From NCBI RefSeq assembly GCF_013409505.1, contig NZ_JACCBN010000001.1, forward strand, positions 1,426,001 to 1,490,000: a stretch of 64,000 bases of DNA, given 5' to 3'. Positions 7,053-15,596 of the stretch are shown one piece after another. Source of the DNA: Actinomycetospora corticicola (GTDB lineage Bacteria; Actinomycetota; Actinomycetes; Mycobacteriales; Pseudonocardiaceae). Numbering within the stretch: position 1 is the first letter of the stretch; each line of letters starts with the position of its first letter. The notes beneath the pieces are model-generated. The model was not told the DNA's origin. It worked only from the letters and a program-made list of their open reading frames with translations, and made no database searches. The translations under genes and the position numbers were made by a program.

Positions 7053-8861
7053 CTACTCCACGGTCACCGACTTCGCCAGGTTGCGCGGCTTGTCGATGTC
7101 ACGGCCGAGCACCGCGGCACAGTGGTACGCGAACAGCTGGAGCGGCACGCCGAGCAGGATCGGGTCGAGCTCCGGCTCCACCGAGGGCACGCGGATCACG
7201 GCGTCGGCGAGCCCCTCGGGGAGGTCGGCGTTGGTCACCGCGATGACGGGGCCGCCCCGGGCCTTGACCTGCTCGATCGTCGAGATGTTCTTCGACACGA
7301 GCTCGTCGTCGGGCACGACGATCACGCACGGCATCGTCGCGTCGACCAGCGCCAGCGGGCCGTGCTTGAGCTCCGAGGCCGCGTAGGCCTCGGCGTGTAC
7401 GTAGGAGATCTCCTTGAGCTTCTGTGCGCCCTCGCGGGCCACCGCGGACCCCCGCACCCGACCCAGGAAGAACATCGACCGCGCGTCGGCGTAGCGCCGG
7501 GCGACCGCCGCGATCTCGTCCTCCACCGTCAGGGCCTCGGCCACCGCGTCGGGGAGCCGCCGCAGCCCCTCCACCAGTCGCGTCCCGTGCGCGGCCGACA
7601 GGTCGCGGACCCGGCCGAGGAGCAGCGCGAGCAGGGCGAACGACGTCGTCATGGAGCTGAACGCCTTCGTCGAGGCGACGCTGACCTCCGGCCCGGCGTG
7701 GATGAACATGCCGGCCCCGCACTGCCGCGCGATCGCCGACCCGATGACGTTCACGCAGCCGACGACCCGCCCGCCCTTGCGCTGCAGCTCCTCGACCGCG
7801 GCCAGGGTGTCGATCGTCTCGCCGGACTGGCTGACCGCGACGTAGAGCGTGTCCGGGTCGACCAGCGGGTTGCGGTAGCGGAACTCGCTGGCCTGCTCCG
7901 CGTCGGCGGGGACGCGGGCGAGCTCCTCGACCAGCGCCGCCCCCATCTGCCCGGCGTAGTGCGCCGACCCGCAGCCCAGGAACGTCACGCGCCGGATCCC
8001 GCGCAGCTCGCGCGGGTCGAGGCGCAGGCCGTCGAGCCGGGAGGTCGCGAATCGGGTGTCCAGCCGGCCCGCCAGGACCCGCCGCAGCGCCGCGGGCTGC
8101 TCGTGGATCTCCTTGGACAGGAAGTCCGGGTGCCCGTCCAGGTCGTAGTCGTCGTCGCCGACCTCCACGGTGGTGGGCGGGCCCAGGCGCGAGCCCTCGT
8201 ACCCGGTCGCGGTGATCGTCGCGATCTCGCCGTCGGCGAGGAACACGACCTGCCGGGTGTGCCGGACCAGCGCCGCGACGTCGCTCGCCACGAACATCTC
8301 GCCGTCGCCGAGCCCCAGCACGATCGGGCTGCCGTTGCGCGCGACCACCAGCTCGTCCGGACGACGGGCGTCCAGCACCACGAGCCCGTACGTGCCCTCG
8401 ACCGTGCGCAGCGCCTCGCGGACCGCCGCCTCCAGCGTGTCCTGCTGCTCCACGGCCTGGGCGATGAGGTGGGGGAGGACCTCGGTGTCGGTGTCGCTGG
8501 CCAGGGTCACCCCGTCCGCGATCAGCTTCGCCCGCAGCTCCTCGGCGTTCTCGACGATGCCGTTGTGCACCACCGCGATCCGCCCCGCGGCGTCGGTGTG
8601 CGGGTGGGCGTTGCGCTCGCTCGGCTCGCCGTGCGTCGCCCACCGCGTGTGCGCGATGCCGGTCCGTCCCGACGACGGGTCGTTCCCGACCTTCGTCCGG
8701 AGGTCGTCCACCCGGCCGACCGCCTTCGTCGTCCGGAGCGCCTTGCGGTGCACGACGGCGATCCCGGCGCTGTCGTAGCCGCGGTACTCGAGCCGGGCGA
8801 GCCCGTCGACGAGGATCCGCGCCGCCGGTCGGTTGCCGACGTAGCCCACGATGCCGCACAT
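7053..8861 (-). CDS. glmS: Glutamine-fructose-6-phosphate aminotransferase (isomerizing)
   Basis: A 602-residue enzyme making glucosamine-6-phosphate from fructose-6-phosphate and glutamine, the first step to UDP-GlcNAc for peptidoglycan. The N-terminal class II glutaminase has the nucleophile Cys2 (MCGIVGYVG) and the RGYDSAG and HTRWATHG motifs. Two SIS domains follow (LGCGSAHYAG, SQSGETIDT; later FFLGRVRG), and the C-terminus KPRNLAKSVTVE is the canonical GlmS tail. ATG 8861 lies 19 bp after a small conserved gene on the same strand, suggesting co-transcription. No glmS ribozyme is seen upstream. Confidence 0.97.
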   Translation of the reverse strand: MCGIVGYVGNRPAARILVDGLARLEYRGYDSAGIAVVHRKALRTTKAVGRVDDLRTKVGNDPSSGRTGIAHTRWATHGEPSERNAHPHTDAAGRIAVVHNGIVENAEELRAKLIADGVTLASDTDTEVLPHLIAQAVEQQDTLEAAVREALRTVEGTYGLVVLDARRPDELVVARNGSPIVLGLGDGEMFVASDVAALVRHTRQVVFLADGEIATITATGYEGSRLGPPTTVEVGDDDYDLDGHPDFLSKEIHEQPAALRRVLAGRLDTRFATSRLDGLRLDPRELRGIRRVTFLGCGSAHYAGQMGAALVEELARVPADAEQASEFRYRNPLVDPDTLYVAVSQSGETIDTLAAVEELQRKGGRVVGCVNVIGSAIARQCGAGMFIHAGPEVSVASTKAFSSMTTSFALLALLLGRVRDLSAAHGTRLVEGLRRLPDAVAEALTVEDEIAAVARRYADARSMFFLGRVRGSAVAREGAQKLKEISYVHAEAYAASELKHGPLALVDATMPCVIVVPDDELVSKNISTIEQVKARGGPVIAVTNADLPEGLADAVIRVPSVEPELDPILLGVPLQLFAYHCAAVLGRDIDKPRNLAKSVTVE

Positions 8862-8880
8862 GTTCCTGCCCCCTGAAGCC

Positions 8881-9138
8881 TCAGCCGTAGACGATCCGCC
8901 GCAGCTGCCGCTCGCTGACCTCGCCGGCCCGGACGGGGCGCGCCACGAGCTCCGACGCGATCACCGCCCAGATCTCGGCGTTGCGCCGGTCGCGGGCCTG
9001 CAGCTCCCGGTGGCGTCGCCGCACGAACTCCTCGGTGGTCTCCGAGTAGTAGGCGACGACGTCGGCCACCACGCGCGCGGCGACCGGACCGGGCAGACCC
9101 GTCGAGGCGGCCACGTGGCGCACCAGCTCGGGGTCCAT
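8881..9138 (-). CDS. Small conserved hypothetical protein upstream of glmS
   Basis: An 85-residue, mostly helical, charged protein (MDPELVRHVAAS... ending ERQLRRIVYG). No enzyme motif is visible. ATG 9138 is preferred; an in-frame ATG at 9201 would place the start inside a hairpin-rich repeat. It directly precedes glmS and follows a citrate synthase on the same strand. Small proteins ending in a similar QLRR(L/I)VYG motif are, from memory, common in actinobacteria, but I know of no function. Confidence 0.6.
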   Translation of the reverse strand: MDPELVRHVAASTGLPGPVAARVVADVVAYYSETTEEFVRRRHRELQARDRRNAEIWAVIASELVARPVRAGEVSERQLRRIVYG

Positions 9139-9170
9139 GCCGACGAGACTGCCCGGCTTCGACGATTCAG

Positions 9171-9246
9171 GCCAGGTGTTTGCCCGTAAACGGGCAAGCA
9201 TGTGCGCAGAAAGTGGGGCTATAGCCCCACTTTCTGCTCACCTGGC
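9171..9246. repeat. Nested palindromic element at the 3' end of citrate synthase
   Basis: Outer 8-bp arms (9171-9178 and 9239-9246) enclose two hairpins: a 7-bp stem with TAAA loop (9180-9197) and a perfect 32-nt palindrome (9206-9237). The second palindrome contains the TAG stop of the citrate synthase (9219-9221) and encodes its last residues. The whole resembles a three-way junction, and is a terminator, RNA-processing element or mobile repeat. Confidence 0.65.
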
Positions 9247-10358
9247 GCAGCCACATAGCGCGCCGACGGCCGGATGATCGTCGAGCTGCGCGTCTGCTCG
9301 AGCACGTGCGCGCACCAGCCGACGACCCGGCTCACCGCGAACGTCGGCGTGAACATATCGCGGGGGATTCCGGCCTGCGCCATCACCACGCCGGCCCAGA
9401 ACTCGACGTTCACCCGCAGGTCGCGGCCCGGGCGGTGCTCGGCGAGCAGCGCCTCGGTGCGGTCCTGGGTCAGCGCTGCCAGCTCGGCCAGCGGCCCGCC
9501 GGTGCGCTCGGCCACCTCCCGCAGCAGCACGGCGCGCGGGTCGGCCGTCCGGTAGACGGCGTGCCCGAAGCCCATGATCCGGTCGCCGGCGGCGAGCTTC
9601 GCCCGCACGTAGGGCTCGATGCGGTCCGGGGACCTGATCTCGTCGAGGGCCTCCAGCGCCCGGTCCGGCGCGCCGCCGTGCAGCGGGCCGACGAAGGTGC
9701 CGATCGCGGCCACGACCGCGGACGCGACGTCGGTGCCGGCCGACGCCGCGACCCGCGCCGTGAACGTGGAGGCGTTGAACCCGTGGTCGATCGTCGCGAC
9801 GAGGTAGCGCTCCACCGCCGCGGCCGCCGCCGGGTCCGGCTCCGTCCCGTGCAGCGCCCACAGCCACGCCGCGCCGCCGTGCAGGTCGTCCCGCGGCGCG
9901 ACGGGCTCGAGACCCTGTCGGCGGCGCCACAGGGCGGCGAGGACCGTCGGGGTCACCGCCACCACCCGCAGGGCGTCGTCCCGACGACGGGCCGGGGTCG
10001 CGCCCCAGGTCGGCTGCTGTCCGTCGGCCTCCGCCAGGACGCAGAGCGCGGCGCGCAGGCCCGCCAGCGCGTCGAACCGGGCACCGGCGCCCGCCACCGT
10101 GGGCAGCACGGCCGCCACCGCGGCGGGGAGCGCGCGGTGGTCGGCGAGCTCGGCGCGGAAGCCCGCACCCCCGTCGTCGGGAAGGAGCCCGTCGAGGACG
10201 AGGGTGGCGGCCTCGTCGAAGGAGACCGTGCGGGCCAGGTCGACCGCCGGGTGGCCCCGGTAGTGGTAGGTGCCCTCGGCGCCGAGGACGTCGCCGATCG
10301 CGGTGTCGCTGACGACGACCCCGCGGAGCCCGGCAGGGAGGTCGAGTGTCGATGTCAT
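9219..10358 (-). CDS. Citrate/methylcitrate synthase-like protein (active-site Asp replaced by Glu)
   Basis: A 379-residue type II citrate synthase-fold protein. Recognisable are substrate-binding H191 (IDHGFNAST), H227 (GPLHGGAPD), catalytic H266 (GFGHAVYR) and the NVEFWAG segment at 317-323. In known citrate synthases this last motif is NVDFYSG with a catalytic Asp; here position 319 is Glu (GAG). The C-terminal six residues are encoded by a palindromic repeat. It is divergent from a second citrate-synthase-like gene with 54 bp between starts; the arrangement resembles the SCO5831/SCO5832 pair of Streptomyces (from memory). It could act on propionyl-CoA, or be regulatory or non-canonical. 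Confidence 0.8.
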   Translation of the reverse strand: MTSTLDLPAGLRGVVVSDTAIGDVLGAEGTYHYRGHPAVDLARTVSFDEAATLVLDGLLPDDGGAGFRAELADHRALPAAVAAVLPTVAGAGARFDALAGLRAALCVLAEADGQQPTWGATPARRRDDALRVVAVTPTVLAALWRRRQGLEPVAPRDDLHGGAAWLWALHGTEPDPAAAAAVERYLVATIDHGFNASTFTARVAASAGTDVASAVVAAIGTFVGPLHGGAPDRALEALDEIRSPDRIEPYVRAKLAAGDRIMGFGHAVYRTADPRAVLLREVAERTGGPLAELAALTQDRTEALLAEHRPGRDLRVNVEFWAGVVMAQAGIPRDMFTPTFAVSRVVGWCAHVLEQTRSSTIIRPSARYVAAPGEQKVGL

Positions 10359-10412
10359 GACGAGAACGCTGCGCCGATCGATCAATGTCGTCAATCTTGA
10401 TAGCGTCAACGG
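10359..10412. promoter_or_regulatory. Divergent control region of the two citrate synthases
   Basis: This 54-bp spacer is unusually AT-containing for the window. Read on the minus strand it holds two TTGACG hexamers in tandem, 16 bp apart (TTGACG at 10406-10401 and 10390-10385), each followed by an ATC/ATT-rich stretch. They could be -35 boxes or operator half-sites for the helix-turn-helix of the rightward gene product. Confidence 0.35.
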
Positions 10413-11531
10413 GTGCGGACGTTGACGACCCGCGAGGCCGCCGCGCGGCTCGGGGTCAAGCCCGAGACGCTGTACGCCTACGTCAGCCGCGGGCTGCTCA
10501 CCTCCACCCGGGGCGTCGGCGGGCGGCCGAGCACCTTCGACGCCGACGAGGTGGACGCGCTGGTGGCCGGCCGCGGGCGCCGGCCGGCCGGGGTCGCGGA
10601 GACGATCACGACGCGCCTGACGCTGGTCGAGGCGGACGACGTGGTCGTTCGGGGTCACCGGCTCGTCGACCTCGCGCGCACGGAGACGCCGGACCGGGTC
10701 GCGGCGCTGCTCTGGCTCGGCGACCTCGACGCACCGCTGCCCGAGGCCGATCCCGACGAGGCGGTGGTCGCCACGGTGCGCGGGCTGGTGGCGGGCATGC
10801 CCGGCGACCCGCGCCCGGTGGACCGCCTGCGCCTCGCCGTGGCCGCGCTCGCCCCCAGCGACCCGTGGCGCTTCGACCTCGCGGCCGCCGCGACGACGGG
10901 GCTGCGGTGCTGGCGCGGCATGACGGCGGTCCTCGGCGGCCTGTGGCCCGCGCTGTCGGACCGGCCCGAGCCACCGGACGTCCTGCGCACCGCCCTCGTG
11001 CTGCTCGCCGACCACGGTCTCGCGGCGTCGACCCTGGCCGCCCGGGTCGCCGCGAGCACCCGGGCCCACCCCTACGCGGTGGTGTCGGCCGGGCTCGGGG
11101 GGCTGGACGGTCCGGTGCACGGGACGGCGTCGACCGCCGCGTACCGGTTCCTCGGCGAGGCCCTCGACGACCCGGTCCGCGCGGTCGCCGACCGCCTGCG
11201 TGCGGGGGAGCGGCTGCCGGGGTTCGGGCACACGATCTACCGCGGGCGGGACCCGCGCACCGACGTGCTGCTGGGGACGATCGCCGGCACCCGCGAGGCA
11301 GCCCTGGTCGGCGAACTCGCCACCCAGGTCGCCGGTCGGGCGGGGATGTTCCCGAACGTCGATCTCGGCCTGGCGGCGGTGATGCACGCGCACGGGATGC
11401 GGCCCGACGCCGGGGAGGCGATCTTCGCGGTCGCCCGCACCGTCGGGTGGGTCGCCCACGCGATCGAGCAGTACGCCGAGCCGGGGCTCCGGTTCCGGGT
11501 CACGGGGACGTACGTGGGGGAGCGGCCCTAG
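10413..11531 (+). CDS. Citrate synthase-like protein with N-terminal helix-turn-helix
   Basis: A 372-residue protein. Residues 1-52 (LTTREAAARLGVKPETLYAYVSRGLL) form a MerR/excisionase-type DNA-binding helix-turn-helix. The rest is a citrate synthase fold with H201 (ADHGLAAST), H236 (GPVHGTAST), H273 (GFGHTIYRGRDPR) and D317 (NVDLGL). The combination suggests an enzyme that also binds DNA, or a regulator that senses acyl-CoA/oxaloacetate through a citrate-synthase domain. It starts at GTG 10413. It probably autoregulates the 54-bp divergent region shared with the other citrate synthase (inference). Confidence 0.8.
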   Translation: MRTLTTREAAARLGVKPETLYAYVSRGLLTSTRGVGGRPSTFDADEVDALVAGRGRRPAGVAETITTRLTLVEADDVVVRGHRLVDLARTETPDRVAALLWLGDLDAPLPEADPDEAVVATVRGLVAGMPGDPRPVDRLRLAVAALAPSDPWRFDLAAAATTGLRCWRGMTAVLGGLWPALSDRPEPPDVLRTALVLLADHGLAASTLAARVAASTRAHPYAVVSAGLGGLDGPVHGTASTAAYRFLGEALDDPVRAVADRLRAGERLPGFGHTIYRGRDPRTDVLLGTIAGTREAALVGELATQVAGRAGMFPNVDLGLAAVMHAHGMRPDAGEAIFAVARTVGWVAHAIEQYAEPGLRFRVTGTYVGERP

Positions 11532-11699
11532 TCCTCGCGCGTCCGCGGGGAGATGCGGGTCCACCTCGACCCGGTGGGACGAAATCGCCGCGGCGCCGTC
11601 CGCCCGCGCGGCCGGAACCGTCGCCGCGCCGTCTACGGGCCCTCCGCCGTGCCCACTCCTGGCCACGAACGATTCCTGCCCACCATCAGGAGGACCTTC

Positions 11700-12257
11700 A
11701 TGGCAGACGAGTTGCGCGGCCTCACGGTCGCGATCCTCGCCACCGACGGCGTCGAGCGCGTGGAGCTCGAGGCACCGCGAGGGGCGCTCTACGGAGCGGG
11801 CGCCCGGACCGAACTGCTGTCGATCCACGACGGCGAGATCGCCGCCCGGCAGTTCGACCTCGATCCCGCCGGATCCTTCCCGGTCGATCGCCAGGTCGGT
11901 CAGGCGTCGGTGGACGACTACGACGCCCTGCTCCTGCCCGGCGGCACGATGAACCCGGACCAGCTCCGGACGAACGCCGACGCGGTCGCGTTCGTGCGCT
12001 CCTTCGTCGAGTCGGGCAAGCCGATCGCGTCGATCTGCCACGGCCCGTGGACGCTCGCGGAGGCCGACTGCGTCCGCGGGCGGCGGCTCACGTCGTGGCC
12101 GAGCATCCGCACCGATCTGCGCAACGCCGGCGCCGAGGTCGTCGACGAGGAGGTCTGCGTCGACGGCCAGTTCACCACCAGCCGCGGTCCGCAGGACATG
12201 GCCGCCTTCTGTGCCGCGATCGTCGGGCAGTTCGCCCGGACCCCCGCCGGCGCCTGA
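11700..12257 (+). CDS. DJ-1/PfpI family protein (general-stress deglycase/peptidase-like)
   Basis: A 185-residue single DJ-1/PfpI domain. The nucleophile-elbow cysteine is in SICHGPW, with LLLPGGTMNPDQLR before it and the TSWPSIRTDLRNAGAEVVDEEVCVDG segment of the PfpI/GSP18 branch after it. Family members are described as protein deglycases, glyoxalases or peptidases, acting in carbonyl and heat stress. ATG 11700 is preceded by AGGAGG at 11688-11693. The gene is the first of a same-strand run with a formaldehyde-dehydrogenase-like gene 29 bp downstream, consistent with defence against reactive carbonyls. Confidence 0.82.
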   Translation: MADELRGLTVAILATDGVERVELEAPRGALYGAGARTELLSIHDGEIAARQFDLDPAGSFPVDRQVGQASVDDYDALLLPGGTMNPDQLRTNADAVAFVRSFVESGKPIASICHGPWTLAEADCVRGRRLTSWPSIRTDLRNAGAEVVDEEVCVDGQFTTSRGPQDMAAFCAAIVGQFARTPAGA

Positions 12258-12286
12258 CCCACCCCTCCCACGGAAAGGACACGACC

Positions 12287-13435
12287 ATGAAGGCAGTCGT
12301 CTACCACGGTCCCCGCCAGGTCAGCGTCGACGAGGTCCCCGACGCCCGGATCGAGCGGCCCACCGACGTCCTCGTCCGCATCACGGCGACGAACATCTGC
12401 GGCTCGGACCTGCACATGTACGAGGGGCGCACCGACTTCGAGCAGGGACGGATCTTCGGTCACGAGAACCTCGGGGAGGTCGTCGAGGTCGGCGACGCCG
12501 TGGACAAGGTCCAGGTCGGGGACATGGTCTCCGCCCCGTTCAACGTCAGCTGCGGGCACTGCGAGAACTGCGAGCACGGCCTCACCAACTACTGCCTGCG
12601 GGCCAACGAGCCGGGGATCGCCGGGGCGGCGTACGGGTTCGCCGACATGGGGCCGTGGCCCGGCGGGCAGGCCGAGTACCTGCGTGTCCCCTGGGGCGAC
12701 TTCCAGTGCCTGCGCCTGCCCGAGGACGCCCGGGACAAGCAGGACGACTACGTGATGCTGTCCGACATCTTCCCCACCGGGTGGCACGCGACGGAGATGT
12801 CCGGGCTGAAGCCGGGGGAGAGCATCGTCATCTACGGCGGCGGCCCGGTCGGGCAGATGGCCGCGCTCTCGGCGATCACGAAGGGCGCCGCGCTGGTGAT
12901 GGTGGTCGACCGGCATCCCGACCGGCTGCGGCTCGTCGAGCAGATCGGTGCGGTTCCCGTCGACGACTCGAAGGGTTCGCCCGTCGACCAGGTGATGGAA
13001 CTGACGACCGGTCGTGGGGCGGACCGCGGGTGCGAGTGCGTGGGCTACCAGGCGCACGACCCGCAGGGCCACGAGGACAACGCCGACACGCTGAACAAGC
13101 TGGTCGCCTCGGTGCGGTTCACCGGCGGTATCGGCACCGTGGGCGTCTTCGTCCCGCAGGATCCGGGCGGCCCGGACGAGCTGTCCCAGCGGGGCAAGGC
13201 CCGCTTCGACTTCGGGAACTTCTGGTTCCGGGGCCAGCAGATGGGCACCGGCCAGTGCCCGGTGAAGCGCTACAACCGCCACCTGCGCAACCTCATCGCG
13301 GCGGACAAGGTCACGCCGTCCTGGATCGTCTCGCACGACCTGTCGCTCGACCAGGCGGCGGAGGCCTACAAGCACTTCGACGCCCGCGAGGACGGCTGGA
13401 CCAAGGTTGTGCTGCACCCCGGACAGAGCTCCTGA
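12287..13435 (+). CDS. Formaldehyde dehydrogenase, glutathione-independent type (zinc MDR)
   Basis: A 382-residue zinc MDR dehydrogenase. Catalytic-zinc motifs are NICGSDLHMYEG and GHENLGE. The structural zinc is in CGHCENCEHGLTNYC. The cofactor loop GGGPVGQMAAL and the long insertions (SDIFPTGWHATEMSG; PQDPGGPDELSQRGKARFDFG; QCPVKRYNRHL) are those of glutathione-independent formaldehyde/aldehyde dismutase-type enzymes, which usually keep NAD bound. It starts at ATG 12287 after GGAAAGGA. It is the first of three such paralogs in the window and belongs with the DJ-1/PfpI gene upstream. Confidence 0.82.
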   Translation: MKAVVYHGPRQVSVDEVPDARIERPTDVLVRITATNICGSDLHMYEGRTDFEQGRIFGHENLGEVVEVGDAVDKVQVGDMVSAPFNVSCGHCENCEHGLTNYCLRANEPGIAGAAYGFADMGPWPGGQAEYLRVPWGDFQCLRLPEDARDKQDDYVMLSDIFPTGWHATEMSGLKPGESIVIYGGGPVGQMAALSAITKGAALVMVVDRHPDRLRLVEQIGAVPVDDSKGSPVDQVMELTTGRGADRGCECVGYQAHDPQGHEDNADTLNKLVASVRFTGGIGTVGVFVPQDPGGPDELSQRGKARFDFGNFWFRGQQMGTGQCPVKRYNRHLRNLIAADKVTPSWIVSHDLSLDQAAEAYKHFDAREDGWTKVVLHPGQSS

Positions 13436-13451
13436 GGCCGGGGTCGAGCAG

Positions 13452-13897
13452 ATGAGCAGAGCGGTGATCGACCCGGCGACGCTGGCCGGGCGCGCGATCG
13501 ACACGGTCCTCGGGTTGGTCGGGCGCACCGACCGGCCCGCGGGCGAGGACGACACGGGCTCCGGCCGGTGGTTGAAGGTGACCGTCTACCGGGCGCCGGA
13601 CGACGTCCGGACCGCGGTGGACGGGACGGGCCCGCTGAGCCGGATGCGGCACGAGATCGAGGTGACCGTCCGCCCGGCGCCGGGGGACAAGGGCACGGAG
13701 CTCGCGGCCCGCCCCACGGCTCCCGACGGCGGGTCGGTCGACCTGCGCCGGGCGATCCGCGGGGCGTTGCGCGAGCAGAAGTCCGTCCTCGAGTGCGGCG
13801 AGGTCGTCCAACCGTCCCGTCCGGGGTCGAGCCATCCCGGACCGGCCGGGCAGGTGCTGCGCGCGGTGACCTCGCGGGCGTGGGGAGAGGGGCGACT

Positions 13898-13901
<4 letters not shown>
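13452..13901 (+). CDS. SRPBCC-related small protein coupled to a zinc dehydrogenase
   Basis: A 149-residue protein without clear enzyme motifs. Its middle and end (RWLKVTVYRAP, GTELAARP, LREQKSVLECGEVVQPS) resemble the C-terminal SRPBCC portion of the 309-residue protein at 22847-23776 ([24 protein letters not shown]), so I treat it as a degenerate or partial SRPBCC module. ATG 13452 lies 16 bp after the previous gene. The stop overlaps the next dehydrogenase by 4 bp (GTGA), so it is translationally coupled to it. Confidence 0.55.
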
Positions 13902-15067
<1,166 letters not shown>

Positions 15068-15078
15068 GCACGTTCCAA

Positions 15079-15135
15079 CGAGAGGACCCCTGGCGGGGTC
15101 CCGGCCCTTGCGCCGGCCCGCCCGGAGTCCTCTCG
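15079..15135 (+). terminator. Terminator-like stem-loop after zinc dehydrogenase
   Basis: CGAGAGGAC at 15079-15087 pairs with GTCCTCTCG at 15127-15135. A nested GGCGGG/CCCGCC pair lies inside. It begins 12 bp after the stop and lacks a U tract. Confidence 0.55.
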
Positions 15136-15329
15136 CCGGCACCCTCCGAACCCGCATGCCAGGACGAGAGCGGACGCGGGTTCTCGACCCGGCGGGACCG
15201 CGACGGTCGGGGTGTGCGCGGCACATCGTGGACGTCCGGAGCGGACGCCGGACCGGGACCCACCTCCCGGCGCTCCGCCGACACTCCGCCGACACATCGG
15301 AATCGCGGCACGAGAGCAAGGGAGCAGTC

Positions 15330-15596
15330 ATGGGCATTCTGGGGTGGATCGTCCTGGGACTCGTGGTGGGTGCACTGGCCAAACTGGTCATGCCCGGCGA
15401 CGACCCCGGTGGCGTGATCGTGACGACCCTGATCGGGATCGTGGGCGCCCTGCTCGGCGGGTTTATCGGCCGGGCGTTGTTCGGCACCGGTCTGGGCGAT
15501 TTCTTCGATCTCCGGACATGGGTCCTGGCCTTGCTCGGGTCGCTGATCCTGCTCGGCATCTATCGGTTGGTGACACGACGGCGCGCCCGGACGTGA
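15330..15596 (+). CDS. GlsB/YeaQ/YmgE family membrane protein
   Basis: An 88-residue protein with three hydrophobic segments (about 4-20, 28-50, 62-81) and the family pattern MGILGWIVLGLVVGALAKLVMPGDDPGG. The family is induced in stationary phase and general stress in many bacteria; its molecular function is unknown. It starts at ATG 15330 after AAGGGAG. The stop overlaps the GTG of the next gene by 4 bp, tying it to glycogen debranching. Confidence 0.85.
   Translation: MGILGWIVLGLVVGALAKLVMPGDDPGGVIVTTLIGIVGALLGGFIGRALFGTGLGDFFDLRTWVLALLGSLILLGIYRLVTRRRART

Noticed and set aside
7053-9138. glmS ribozyme upstream of glmS
   Set aside because: Only 19 bp separate glmS from the preceding gene, with none of the ribozyme's conserved elements.
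9171-9246. tRNA-like length and branched folding of the nested palindrome
   Set aside because: It has only two hairpins inside the outer stem, no T-loop GTTC, no anticodon arm geometry and no CCA context, so it is not a tRNA.
9219-12041. 940-codon frame extending the citrate synthase upstream across the neighbouring gene
   Set aside because: The upstream 560 codons are antisense to the HTH-citrate synthase and DJ-1 genes; the citrate synthase fold begins right after ATG 10358.
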